From: Ailanthus altissimus
Lineage: Eukaryota > Streptophyta > Magnoliopsida > Sapindales > Simaroubaceae
Reading direction: 5' to 3'
DNA length: 64,000 nt
Assembly: GCA_946807835.1 (NCBI GenBank)
Contig: OX327706.1
Coordinates: forward strand, 21,069,001-21,133,000
Shown: positions 1-10,824 of the stretch, piece by piece
Position numbering within the stretch: position 1 is the first letter of the stretch
Layout: the number at the start of each line of letters is the position of its first letter
Program-made: the position numbers and the translations under genes
The notes under the pieces: generated by a model
The model's database searches: none
The model's input: the letters and a program-made list of their open reading frames with translations, nothing else
What the model was told of the DNA's origin: nothing

Positions 1-211
1 TATAATATGTTTGCATGCATTAGATCATGGTTAATTTAGTGCATTTTACCCCTTTCTAACCCTAAACGCCACCTCACCCAAGTAACAAATATTTCAACTC
101 TCTCACCCCTCCTCTACTACTCTTAGATCGACAAGCAAAAACTTCCATCGTGCATCACCATCAGCGTCCCTTAAGCGAAGTCGCACTTCCTACCTTTGGT
201 TAGCATTAGGT

Positions 212-1074
212 TTTTTTTTTATTCAACAATTTTGGTTGGATAAAAATTAAGATAAATATTAAAGTGAAGAGTTACAAAAAATTTAAAACATGTGAGATGC
301 GTATGAAAAAGTCTAAGATATATAGAACATAAAAGGGGAAGCAAAACAGAACTTAAAGAGGTGAAGGAAGTAAGAAAACGCAGATAGGTATACAGGCTTA
401 GCGCCACAGTGCCCAACATAGTAACCCAGCACCGCAGCGCTGGGTCCTCAGCGCCGCAACACTGGGCCCAATTTTGTCCAGCGCTGCAGCGCCCAAGGAC
501 GAGCGTCACAGCGCCAGAACGCATAAAAAAGTTCGTTTTGGTTCGGAATTTTTAATTTTAGAAAGTTTTGAACTTCCAAAACAAGTGGACTCTTACTCCA
601 ATAAGAAATAGGGTTAGTAGGCACGAAATAAACCCTATATAAACACTTGCAAACTCTTGATTTCAGATTAAGCATTAGGAGAGGCTCTAAGAGAGGGAAG
701 AACTTTGTAGACACTAAATGCTTGTGTACGCTAGAGTGGAACCGTTGTTTGGGTGATCATTGTTCGTGGTAGAATAAGGGTTCACTAAACGTTTAGATCC
801 TTTTGAGGGTTCTTCATTAGGTTTTCCTTGTAAATTTATAGGGAGTTATAATAAAAGAGAATAGGATCTTTGGATCCACTGTGAACGTAGGTAATTAGTC
901 GAACCACGTAAGATTGTGTTGTGCTCTTTTGTTTTTTGTTTTAGATTCTTGTTGTGTTTGCTTGATTGACAGGTTATTCCGTTGCACATAAAAATTAGAA
1001 TTTTAAATTAAATTTTAAATTTTTTGTTTCAACGTAATCTTGAGAAGAAGAAAGACGTTTCTTCCCTCAAAACA
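212..1074 (+). mobile_element. Solo copia-type LTR
   Basis: About 860 bp, homologous in sense orientation to the LTRs of the copia element at 21104-24265 (which lies on the minus strand). Shared blocks include TTCAACAAT near its start, the GGCACGAAATAAACCCTAT block near 621-639, the CTCTAAGAGAGGGAAGAAC block near 686-704, and the GGATCCACTGTGAACGTAG region. The 3' end is read as AAAACA at 1069-1074. The first 14 or so bases are diverged or lost in a T-run, so the 5' edge is approximate. No internal retroviral-type coding region remains. The flanking T-runs fit a target duplication but cannot prove it. A GC-rich island of repeated CAGCGC motifs lies at 400-520. Confidence 0.72.
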
Positions 1075-1309
1075 TTTTTTTTTCCAAAAGTTAACCTGAG
1101 TAGTTAACCCACCAACATTGTCCCTGGAAAAAACCACCATCAGAGTTGTCCTACTCTGGTCGCCAATGTTACGCTACTCGTATCTGCCGCCAGTATCCCA
1201 TGTGGTCTTTCAGCTTGACAGTAGGCTTTGACAACAAAAAGAGAGAGTCCAAAATCTTTTGCTCATCTCTCTCCCTCTCTCTCATGTAAGTGCTAGAGTT
1301 TAAAATTTT

Positions 1310-1605
1310 ACTTTTGATGGTGATGATGTTGATAATATCGTTCAAATGGAACAATAAGTAGATAGAAGTTTTCCGCATCAAGTGATTGAAAAATGCAAAA
1401 TCAGACTACATGCACAAGTATGGATAATGTTCTACAAGTTGCCATTGGATCAATATCCGGATGGGAAGTAAAGATCTAAGTGTCGAAAGTGTAAAATTGA
1501 ATACATATGTTCATCTAGAAGTGGCACAAGTAACATGAAAAAAAAAAATATGGAATGTTGCTCTGAAATTACAAATTGCCCGAGATCCTGTGATCCCTGC
1601 CAAAT
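1310..1605 (+). pseudogene. BED-type zinc-finger remnant (hAT transposase-like)
   Basis: Conceptual translation reads an S-x-VW-x2-F-Y-K start followed by a CRKC zinc ligand pair, IEYIC, SGTSNM and then a CC pair. This is the layout of a BED zinc finger as in plant hAT transposases and RICESLEEPER-type proteins. Stop codons interrupt it (for example TAA shortly after the QMEQ-like codons). The histidine expected between SGTSNM and the CC pair reads as asparagine or lysine in an A-rich run at about 1539-1548. A second copy lies at 6820-7110. I infer a dead transposase or transposase-derived gene fragment. Confidence 0.5.
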
Positions 1606-1739
1606 GATTCTAGATTCCCGTCTTCCCCACCAATTGCTTTTAGATAATTGAGATGGGTGTATATCTACACGTATACTAAAATTTGATGTTAATGTGTTTC
1701 GTGAGCTAATATCTACTGCTATTATTTGACACAATTTAC

Positions 1740-2040
1740 CTTTTCAGTATGTTGAATATTAGGGCATCTTAAGAATTTATGTTGATACTAAAACTCAAAG
1801 ATACAAAGTGATTACCGTTGACAATTGATTTTCTATGATATTTGTGCAAGAGCAGCTCCTTTTGAAAACTACTCTATAATTTAGGGAATTTATTATTTAC
1901 CCTTAATAGATCTTTTGATTATCAAAAACTCTCTTTAATAATATCTAAAAAAAACTCTTATCATTATAACAGTACAATAATAATATAAATTAATTTTAAA
2001 AGAGTATAATAGTCATTTTATTTAAAAAGTTAATAATTAC

Positions 2041-2071
<31 letters not shown>

Positions 2072-2640
2072 ACCCAACAATATAAATAATAAAATTAATA
2101 TAGTTGCACTGTTAAATAATATAAAATTTTATTATATTATAAATTATTATTTAATATGAATGTTTGCTATTTATTATTTATATCGTGAACTCTTGCAAGT
2201 ATGTGCATTGGGCGGGTAAAATATAACAACCTGCAACAAACTAAATAATTAATTTACTCATCGGCTGCCACTTCATTTGATATAGATGCATCCAATTGCG
2301 ACAGAAAGAAATTTGAGGAAATAAGGGGAAACGTAGTTATTTCAAACTATACCTATAAAAAGACAAGTTTCCTTTTTCTCTCATCAAAATACAAAGACTG
2401 ACTTGACCGGAGGATTCCTTGCAGATACCACCAAAGAGTCTCCACAATTCCGAGTAAAAGAAATATATGAAAAATAAATTGATGGATAAACTCGTCCTCT
2501 TCACTTGTGAAAGAAACAAGTCTTTCAATCCCAAAAGAATTTGTTAAGAAAATCTCACCCAGTTAATAGGAAAACTGATGCATATGCTTTGTGGGATTCC
2601 GTAAGGGGATTGGAGAGTAGGAGAATGGTATTTTGGATGC
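1740..2640. other. AT-rich intergenic stretch with (AT)n
   Basis: No supportable gene. There is a pure AT dinucleotide run at about 2041-2067 within very AT-rich DNA, and moderately complex sequence at 2220-2560 that I do not recognise. Confidence 0.5.
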
Positions 2641-2830
2641 ATATAATTCTAGCAATGTTTCTTCTTCTCCAAGGCCAAGGCCTGGTCCGGAAATAAAAAG
2701 TAATGTAAGTTCAGTAAGATTCTTTGTTTCGCCCTCTTTTGAAATAATATGTACAGAGGAATTGCTTTACAAATGTTTTGCTTGAAATATGAATTAAATA
2801 GCATTGGTTTGTTGCAATACTTTGGCCATC
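2615..2830. repeat. Diverged duplicate of 18605-18770
   Basis: Shared order of short blocks: a GG-rich start, TATTTTG(G/A)ATGCA, AATTCTAGC(A/G)ATGT, TCTTC, AAAAGTAATG/AAATAGTAATTTG, and TTTGTTGCAAT(A/T)CTTTGGCCAT. The two are clearly homologous by eye but diverged, implying an old local duplication around the oxidoreductase cluster. Confidence 0.5.
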
Positions 2831-3075
2831 AATAACATAACTAAGACTGATGTGATCATCGGTAAATTTATTGGAAGGTGAAATTACGAGAATACTTACC
2901 AAAAGAGCAATACTGACATTTGAAACTTGGTAGCAGTATTGCTTAAGATGCGACCAAATAGAAATTATGACCTCAGCTAGCTTGAAATGCAAGGTTAGCA
3001 ATCCATATGCAACAAATTGAAGCAAATTGTTATTAACAGGATGATTGCACTCTTGTATCAACTGCAGATTGCTGA
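2711..3075 (-). pseudogene. Possible orphan exon, unknown family
   Basis: On the minus strand, after a plausible TTTCAG acceptor near 3073, an uninterrupted frame of about 57 codons (NLQLIQECNHPVNNN ... SIALL) ends at a GTAAGTATT donor near 2900. Leucine-rich helical composition and exon-like borders suggest a gene fragment. No further exons are recognisable on either side and no family is recognised. The stretch at about 2615-2830 resembles 18605-18770, so this may belong to a local duplication. Chance cannot be excluded. Confidence 0.25.
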
Positions 3076-3119
3076 AATTGATACACATACGTTAAAGAAA
3101 TAAGAAATCAAAATATATC

Positions 3120-3640
3120 AATCTTCTATCATATATATTTTATAATTAATAAATTATATATCATTTTTTTTTATGTATTTATATTTTTTATTTATGTTAA
3201 TCTAAAACTTATATAAAAACTATTTTTATAACATTGTAAGGTACAAAATTATAATAACAATGTAATCTTTTAAGTTTTACAAGTTTTTTTGTGGTTTTTT
3301 TTTTTTTTTATCTTTTCTCACATGGTATCAGAGCCTAAGGTTTTATTATTTCACTGTCTTGTTGTTCAGCGGAATTTGTCAGAATTTTTTCGGAAACTCT
3401 TAAAAAGTTTATCTGAGTTTCACCGGAACGCCACCGGAAGTTCGCCGGAGTTCGCCATTATCAACACCGCCTAGCCCAAAAAGTTCACGCTGCCAGCCGG
3501 TTGAATCCCACCGAAATCAAGCTTCTCCGTTTCTGCACGCTCCTTAACGCGCCGACCAATCTTTTCGCTACTATTACTGTTCGCCTCCTTCCCTTGGCTA
3601 TCCTTGGCCAAGCTTTCACTTTAAAGCCAAATACACAAAT
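3120..3640 (+). mobile_element. Copia-like LTR end, tRNA-Met primer site and leader
   Basis: TGGTATCAGAGCC at 3323-3335 is the classic plant copia primer-binding site, complementary to the initiator tRNA-Met 3' end. It follows a CTCACA that would be an LTR 3' terminus. Upstream lies about 200 bp of AT-rich DNA that could be a short LTR. Downstream comes a GC-richer leader (3370-3620) with no gag, protease or polymerase. This is a truncated element; only the primer site is firm. Confidence 0.5.
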
Positions 3641-3642
3641 AA

Positions 3643-4342
3643 TGAATAAAATTCTAATTTACCGAATTAAATGCATAATTCACTAATTCTACATGGTTAT
3701 TTTACCTATTAACCCTTAAAACCTCAAATCCATATTTAATAGAATTTTTAGCATCAACTCACCTTCAATAATATCTTATACCTTGAAACTTGATGAAGAA
3801 GGGTTTAATTAAGGGTTTGAGAGCTTAATTTACTAATAAAAGTATTAAAAATTGTTAAATTTAAAAGGGAGATAAAAGAAAAATGAAAAAATTGGGGGAC
3901 GGCAAAGGGTTTAGAATTGTGTAATTTTTCAATATTATTCCTCTTTTTATAGCCTTCATTTTTCTTTTCAAAAATACCCCCAACTAGACCCAAAATTACA
4001 AAAATGCCATTGGTTAGAAATAATGGCATTTAATTGGTCAAAAAATTTCAAGAACTATTCATAACTAAACTAAATAAAAATCTAGTTAAAAACTAACTAA
4101 TTATATTACTTTCCAATTCATTTTATGGCTAATTGCTATTAGTTCATGATTAAGTGTTGAAAAAGGGTAAATGGTCAATGTTTTAATTCTATGAATCCAT
4201 TTTTATCATATCAACACTTTTTTAACCAATCAAATTCTTCCATTTCCTATAACAAATAAATTTAATCATAATAAAAAAATTAATTCTAATAAATAATAAA
4301 TAAAAAATGTAATCTAATGAATAACTATTTCGAGGTGTTACA
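3643..4342 (-). mobile_element. Probable solo LTR (TGTAACACC-type, gypsy-like)
   Basis: Read on the minus strand, a TGTAACACC terminus sits at 4334-4342. It is followed by about 700 bp of LTR-like sequence with a possible TATA-type stretch (TATAAAAAGAGG, near 3945) and no coding potential. TGTAACACC ends are typical of several plant gypsy families. The other border (near 3643) is a guess. Flanking pentamers AATAA and ATAAA are similar but not identical, so the target duplication is unproven. Confidence 0.35.
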
Positions 4343-4479
4343 ATAAACATGAATTTTCTCTTTATCGAGAGAATTTATCTAATATTAAACTAGATTGTAA
4401 TTAGTAATTGGTAAGGTAAAGCTACATCTTCATCATACAACTTATTTATTTTTCTTATGTTATGATCATGACGTGAGAA

Positions 4480-5120
4480 GTATTCGAAAATCAAGTAATA
4501 AAAGTGTTAGAATTTTTACGTTTGTGGAAGTTTTCATACACAAATATTCAAAAATAGAAAAGATCACACAAAGTAATAAAAATAACCAATCGCACATAAA
4601 ACATAAGAATATACATGACTCGACAATTTGCCTACATCCACAATAGATCACAAAATTCTAAGTTCTTTTATTAATAGTGATTACTAATAACCACTCAAGA
4701 TCACAAAAGCCTCTCAAGAGATTATAATAAATACAATAATAGATAAACTCTCCAAGGGTTTTTACAGTACTCTCTTATGTACTCGGCAATCAAGCACTTT
4801 CATAACATTCTCTCGTGCACTCAGTACTTAAATAGTCACGAGTTCTCTATTTAACCCTTTATTTGATGCTTTTTGATGCATTCATAACTAATGACTTTAC
4901 AATAGTTTATTTAGATTCTAATACGTCCTTAGAAACTCTATATTTTGTTGGATTAGGAGTCCACATATAAAAAAATTTAAAACTGACTTAAACTAATTAA
5001 AATCAACTTAAAATGAGAAACTCTCAAAATTTGGCTTTGCTGTAGTGTTGATATGGCACCATGGCCCCATTATACCTGGGCACGACACCAAGATTCTTGT
5101 CAGGCCAGTTTTGTAACGTG
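4480..5120 (-). mobile_element. Copia LTR-like fragment
   Basis: The GACTCGACAATTTGCCTAC block near 4617-4635, followed by CACAATAGATCAC, matches the start-of-transcript region of plant copia LTRs. The same motif occurs as GTGGTTCGGCCAATTAC in the element at 21 kb. It is followed by LTR-like sequence including CTCTCCAAGGG. No internal domain or clear ends are seen. Confidence 0.35.
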
Positions 5121-5820
5121 AGTTTGTTGGGACCGCAACTCTAAAGTATGGAAACAGTTCCGCTTACACTTATGAGTCCCTCATTATTTTTTACTTTCTA
5201 TTTTCGTGCATTTTTTATTCATTTAACATATTTTTAATCTCGTATTATTTTTTTTATTAATCTTTAACTTAAAATTATATTTAAACATAATTTTAAATCG
5301 TAAAATTTCAACAAAAAGTCACACTAACTTTGCTCAAAATTTAAAAGTTCGGCCTTTGTATGGGCCATGAGCCGAGAAATTAAATATGCCCAGCCCACGT
5401 GGTCGAAACCAAGTACTGATTTTGTTAATCAAAGCACAAGTGCTAAACTAAGTCGCTGGTTTACAAATCGCATAGACTTAATATGGATATAAAAATAGAA
5501 CCAACAGCATGAAATCGATTCATTTGTCATGTATTTGATTCAAATTTTGAGAATATAGGTTAAGAAAAGTCAATTCAAATAATAAATAAATTAATTTCAA
5601 ATTTACGAATAATAATATTAATCGATTACATGTTTAAGCATCTAAATTCACCCATTCGCTTTTGATTTGCTACTATGTATATAAGTGAATTAGGCGAAGT
5701 CAAATAAACATGAATTCGTATAGAAATTGTGAAATTTTGGAAAATCCAAGATTTTTTCTTAAAAAAAATAATTTAGCATAAATTTGCACATGTGCCACTT
5801 TTTAATGGTGCGTACATAAT
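5120..5820. other. Intergenic, nothing recognised
   Basis: AT-rich DNA without coding potential. A GCCCAGCCCACGTGG block near 5390-5404 contains a CACGTG G-box core, but no gene lies nearby. Confidence 0.4.
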
Positions 5821-7110
5821 ACTATAATGTGTTTGCATGCATTAGATCATATTTTATATAGTGCATTTTACCCGCATTCTAGTCCCTAAACTCCTACCCC
5901 AGCCAAATAACTAAAATTTTCAACTCTCTCCCCTCCCCGACTACTCTCAAATCGACAAGCAAAAGCTGCCATTGTGCATCACCATCAGCGTCCATTAAGC
6001 GAAATCGCAGTTCCTAGCTTCTGTTCATAGTGGTTCTTTTTTTTTTTTCCAATTAATCTAAGTAGCAAACCCACCAACATTGTCCCTGAAAAGAACCACC
6101 ATCTGAGTTGTCCTACTCTGATCGCCGATGTTGTTACGCTGCTCGTATCTGCCGGCAGTATCCCATGTGGTCTTTGAGCTTGACAGTAGGCTTTGACAAC
6201 AAATAAAGACACTACAAAATCTTTTGCTCTTCTCTCTCTCATTTAGGTGAATGCCAGATTCCTCACTTTGTTTCATTTGAAATTTCACTTTTTTGATCCT
6301 TCTATAAATTAAAACCTTTTTAAGCTGTTTTTTTTTTTTTTTTTTGGGTGTGTTTTTGAATCGATTTAGGTTATAAAAATTGAAATATTTTTGTGGGTTT
6401 TTGATTTATTGAGGTTATAATTTTAAATCAATTTAGGTTATCAATTTGAATGTTTTTAGATCAATTTGATGAAGGAAAAAAAAAAATTACTCCGTAATTG
6501 GAATTATCATGGAACTGAAGCTATTACGAACGGTTCCAGTTGTGTTACAGTGTTAGGCACCATGATTAAGAAAAAATAGTTACATGAAAAATCATATGTA
6601 AGCCAATTACATGAAAAAATTATTTGAAGTAATTAATGCATCAGAATTTTGTTGCTTAAACGCCTCAATCTGATTTATAGTCACCGCATGCATTATTTTC
6701 TTTGGTTTGCAATGCAAATATGATTTATACTAATTCTTCTCAATATGTTATCTGAAATTTGCAGAAAAATTGGATTCAGTAAATATTGATGTCGTTGATA
6801 GAGTTTAAAGCTTTACTTTTGATGGTGATGATGTTGATAATATCGTTCAAATGGAAGAAGAGGTAGAAAAAAACTTTCATCATCAAGTGATTGAAAAATG
6901 CAAAAAAAGAGATCACAGAAGTATGGACATTGTTCTACAAGTTCGCCATTGAATCAATATCCAGAATGTAAGTAAAGATCCAAGTGCAAAAAGTGTAGAA
7001 TTGAATACATATGTCCATCTAGGATTGGTACAATTAACATGAGGAAAATATATATAGAATGTTGCCCTGAAATTATAAATTGTGATCCCTACCAAATGCT
7101 TCTAGATAAT
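5820..7110 (-). repeat. Dispersed repeat copy B (empty site)
   Basis: Homologous to 1-1733 but without the LTR. The T-run at about 6036-6048 continues straight into the AAACCCACCAACATTGTCC block, giving the pre-insertion structure of copy A. Copy B carries extra sequence at about 6300-6790 that is absent or shortened in A. Its right end holds the second zinc-finger remnant. Confidence 0.65.
6820..7110 (+). pseudogene. BED-type zinc-finger remnant, second copy
   Basis: Homologous to 1310-1605. Conceptual translation shows CKKC, IEYIC, SRIGTINMRK and ECC in BED-finger order. Stop codons (for example TGA in the AATTGAATC stretch near 6946) and replacement of the expected histidine by isoleucine or tyrosine mark it as dead. 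The shared FDGDDVDNIVQM-like peptide upstream of the finger is better preserved here, followed by MEEEVE. That suggests an acidic N-terminal segment in the ancestral protein. Confidence 0.5.
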
Positions 7111-7356
7111 ATACAAGTTTACAAGTCTCTCAGCGTCTTGAACCTGTTGTATAGATTAAAATATCAACCCAATATTAACACAATGGCAAACATGAAACTC
7201 AAAACTCGTTAGAGTGTTAATCAGCCTTATAAACTACTTATCATGATCAAAATCAATTCTGAATGCACAACAAAAACAGTAATTTACCGTCGACAATAAA
7301 CAAGTTTACAATCAAACTTCATCAACATTTACTGCTGCAATAAAGCAGTTGACAAT

Positions 7357-8144
7357 TAAGGGTGGCAAAAAAATAAAAAAAAAAGGGAAAATTAAACTGG
7401 TTCAATTTAATTTTTGTAATGTTAAAAAAATTATTCAGTTATATTTTAATTATTAAAATTTTAAAACGTGTTTTGCATTGAAAAATAGCTTCTCAATTGG
7501 CAGAATAAAGTAATAGTCTCCTCATATCTTTGGTTCGAATTTAGCTGATTTTTTTTTAATTAGTAATATTTTATAATCCAATATAAAAAATTAGAATGCG
7601 ATTTGATTTAAAAATTAGTGATAAGGTGGAGGTAATAGCCCTCTCAAAATCCTAGGTTCGAATTTAGCATGTTGGATTTTTTTAATTGTAAATATCTTAA
7701 AGTTTAAATATAATAAAATAGAATCTGTTTTCAATTATAAAATAGCTTAACTTAGTGGGGTAATAGTTCTCCTCAGATCGCAAGTTTGAATCTCCTAAGA
7801 TGGGTTTTCTAATTATTAATATACTAAATTTTAAATATAATGAATTGAAAATATATTAAATTAATAATTAGTTTTAGTTTAGTTGGTAAAGTGCAAGCAA
7901 TTGCTTTCATCCAGTCACAGGTTCGACAAAAAGTTGTGTTTTTCAAATTCTTTTTAATTTTTTTTTCAAATTGAGAAAAAAATGAAAATCGAATCGGATG
8001 AAATAAAAAAAATAATTAATTCGGTTCAATTTGATTTCTATATTACATTCAGTTTTTTTTGTTCTCCCTTAAAAGAGAAGTGAAAACTCGTAGACTGGCT
8101 CGATTTTAATTGACACCCAACCAAACTAGCCTCAACCACCCCTA
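7357..8144. mobile_element. Non-autonomous hAT-like element
   Basis: The left end TAAGGGTGG and the reverse complement of the right end TAGGGGTGG match at 8 of 9 bases and resemble hAT terminal repeats. The flanks TTGACAAT (7349-7356) and TTAACAAT (8145-8152) form an 8-bp target duplication with one mismatch, the size expected for hAT. The 788-bp body encodes no transposase. It contains A/T-rich arms with GGTTCAATTTAAT-like words and an internal array of tRNA-like units. Confidence 0.7.
7490..7935 (+). repeat. Array of four tRNA-like (SINE-like) units
   Basis: Four degenerate units spaced roughly 120-135 bp each carry a B-box-like word: GGTTCGAA near 7531, GGTTCGAA near 7652, AGTTTGAA near 7782 and GGTTCGAC near 7920. 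Upstream A-box-like words include AGTTGGTAAAGTGC near 7877. Each is followed by a T-rich tail. No unit folds as a real tRNA by eye, so these are tRNA-derived repeat remnants rather than tRNA genes. Confidence 0.45.
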
Positions 8145-9167
8145 TTAACAATGAGCAAATTCTTTAAACAATCAAACTCTAATTCAAAAAATTAAATAAA
8201 TGAAATTATATAAAACCTCTTTCTAAAATTTAAACTAATAAACAATTTTAAGAATTAACATATTCCTAATAAATAATCAAATTCCTCTAATAACAATTAA
8301 ACTAATGAAGACAAAGGAAGTAATTATTCTCAATAGTCCTTAAAAATATAATTGGTAAATACAATTATGTTTTCTATTATTTTCTCAAGAAAATAATCAT
8401 CAGATCTTAATTTAAATTGAAGAAAAACAAACAATCAAATAAGAGAGAGAGAGATTGAAGGTAAATAAAGAACTGTTTCAATTACTAACAAAAAAATGAG
8501 AGGAAGTTGAAGATCACCAGAAGTTTTATAGTGCAATAAATAGAACAATTAAATGAAACCTTGAAAAGCCCATAAGAAATTTGTTTGCTTGAATAATTTT
8601 TCAAAAGGTTTACATAAAGTTACCAATTGTTATATGACTTGTAATTTTATTCAATTCTATGATATTCAAAATGGAGGATACGACATTCGAAGTTCATAAG
8701 TCAATAAGCTACCATTACAACTCAAAGTGTGACGAAAACTAGTAATTAATTAAGCACAAAAATTGCAGCAGAATAAATATGAAGTTCTTTTTTTATCAAT
8801 TCTTTTGCTCAATTTGTAATGAAGGATAAAAATCTATAGCAAAATCAACCAAATCTTAGATTTTGCCACAAAATGACAATTATTTTCAACTCTTCATATT
8901 TAATTTCAAATAGATTTTATAAAACAAAATCATAATTTAGAACAATTTGATTGATTATCTAAACAAATCTCTAATTTAGAATAAAAAAGTCTAAAATAAA
9001 TGAGAAAAATAAATCAAACAAAATACCTATAAGAGAAAATAAATAGATCAATAAAGATGAGCAATATAAGTTAAAATGATGAGTAACAGGACGTCCCACG
9101 ATACAAGATTTTGCAAGATAATGATGTGTATAAAAAGAGAGCTATTGAAAGTAAGTGACATTATTAA
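8145..9167. other. AT-rich intergenic, nothing recognised
   Basis: No coding, RNA or repeat structure that I can support. Confidence 0.5.
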
Positions 9168-10824
9168 TAGAGATGGCAAGTAAGTTGCACCGTGTTGATA
9201 CGACCCACGAAAATAAGGTTTATATGAATTGTTGCGCTTGAGCTAACTTAGATATTGACAACCTAAGGCAAGGCCTAGCACGACCGTTGTGAGTTGTGTC
9301 ATGCCCGACACACATGCCAAATGGATTGAGCCCAAAGCACATAAAAAAAGTTTTTAAAAAATAATTTTTTAAAAACCAATTTAAAAAATAAAAAATAAAA
9401 AATAAAAAAATATAAAGCAAGCAAAGTTAACATCATGCATTAATATTTCTATTTCGTGTGAATTCTATGCAAATTAAAACTCAAAATAATAATAATTAAA
9501 AAAAAAAGTTGTTGGTATTATATATATTAAAGTAACTAGTATTGTGATTTATATGGATTAATTTCATCTTTGAACATTATGTTTTAAAATTGATTTAAAA
9601 TTATAAAACATCAAGTTTAGATAATAAAAAATAATCAAGCTCAATGATTAAGAAAAAATAAATTAAAAAACTAAAATTTTATAATGATTTGAGAATATAT
9701 TAATACGAAAGAAATAATATACTCAACTCCATTTGTTTAAATTCTGCACATGCCTTGTTGCTTGAACTTAGTAGATTGCTAATGAAAATAACTTTGCATG
9801 TTGATTATTTAAATGATTAATCAAAAATATATGATTACATTGTCTTATAAAAAGAATTTGAAAAAATGATAAACATTTATAAGTGCAATCTTTGTAAATA
9901 GAAATTAATTACTTTTAATTACTTTAATTAATGTTGTACTTATGATATTTTATATTATAATTTTATCTTATAAATTACAAAATTTTAATTTTCATACTAT
10001 AGAAGTTATGAACCTATAACTTATAGTAGTTCCTTCAGTATATTCTATCATGAGATTTGACTAAAGTGGTTGAGATATTTTTGATGAGAAAAAATCAATG
10101 ATGGATTTGAAAAAAAAACACACTAATCTCATGTGCTTTATAAATATATTTTATTCAATTTCAGATTTAGAATAATATAAATAAATACCATGTGATTAAC
10201 TCAATTGTTAAATTTGTATTTTAGTTGAGCAGGATTTTATGTACCTAATTAATTCAGTGAAATTTTAATTTTATGTTTTTATCCATAATAAAATTATATT
10301 TCAACATATATTGTAAATTTGTTTAAAATTACAAATTTTAATTTTAATTTTAATTATATACATTAGCGGTAATTCTAATTATAATGTAATTTTAATTATT
10401 ATAAAAATATAATTTTAATATCATTACAATTAGAAATTTTAATTATTAAAATCTTCAAAAAAAATAATTATTGATTTAATTGTATATTCTAACATAAATA
10501 TTAAATTTGGAAAACATATGCAAAAAAATTATTTGGTCTTTGGTCCATTGGTTGGTATTTAATAGCCTTTACTTAATTAAATTTTTGACAATAAAATCTT
10601 GGTTCAAGATTTTATAATCACAAAATGTAATATTTTATGTAATGAGAGGTCTTTTTTGTGCCAAGCACGTGCTCGTGGATAGGATCTGTGTAGAGAGTTC
10701 TTGACGGGTTGTGCCAATTACGGGTCCATCACAATCTCGTGTCGATATAGCCCTTTAAAATAGAAAAAGTGGCTCAACCAACACAGCGTATTGGGCGGGT
10801 GGCCTTGCTTATTTGCCATCTCTA
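9168..10824. mobile_element. Non-autonomous hAT-like element with 17-bp inverted ends
   Basis: The left terminus TAGAGATGGCAAGTAAG and the reverse complement of the right terminus TAGAGATGGCAAATAAG match at 16 of 17 bases. The G-rich ATGGCAA end is hAT-like. Both subterminal regions (about 9185-9340 and 10650-10810) are GC-richer than the AT-rich core and contain related words such as GTTGTG and CACGA, which could be transposase-binding subterminal repeats. The core has no long frame. Flanking octamers do not match, so the family assignment is tentative and the target duplication may have been lost. Confidence 0.6.

Larger units (their letters stand above)
1..1733 (-). repeat. Dispersed repeat copy A (interrupted by solo LTR)
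   Basis: This stretch is a diverged copy of 5820-7110. Shared landmarks are the opening (TTTGCATGCATTAGATCAT), a CATCACCATCAGCGTCC block near 155-172, the CCAACATTGTCCCTG block near 1112-1126, the GGCTTTGACAACAAA block near 1224-1238, and the zinc-finger remnant at about 1310-1605. The solo LTR at about 212-1074 sits in a T-run that is uninterrupted in copy B, so B serves as the empty site. The whole repeat is probably a piece of a decayed gene or transposon. Its true ends and strand are not certain. Confidence 0.65.

Noticed and set aside
7490..7935. tRNA genes at the GGTTCGAA words
   Set aside because: No complete cloverleaf can be built and the spacing and T-rich tails repeat as an array; they are tRNA-like repeat units.
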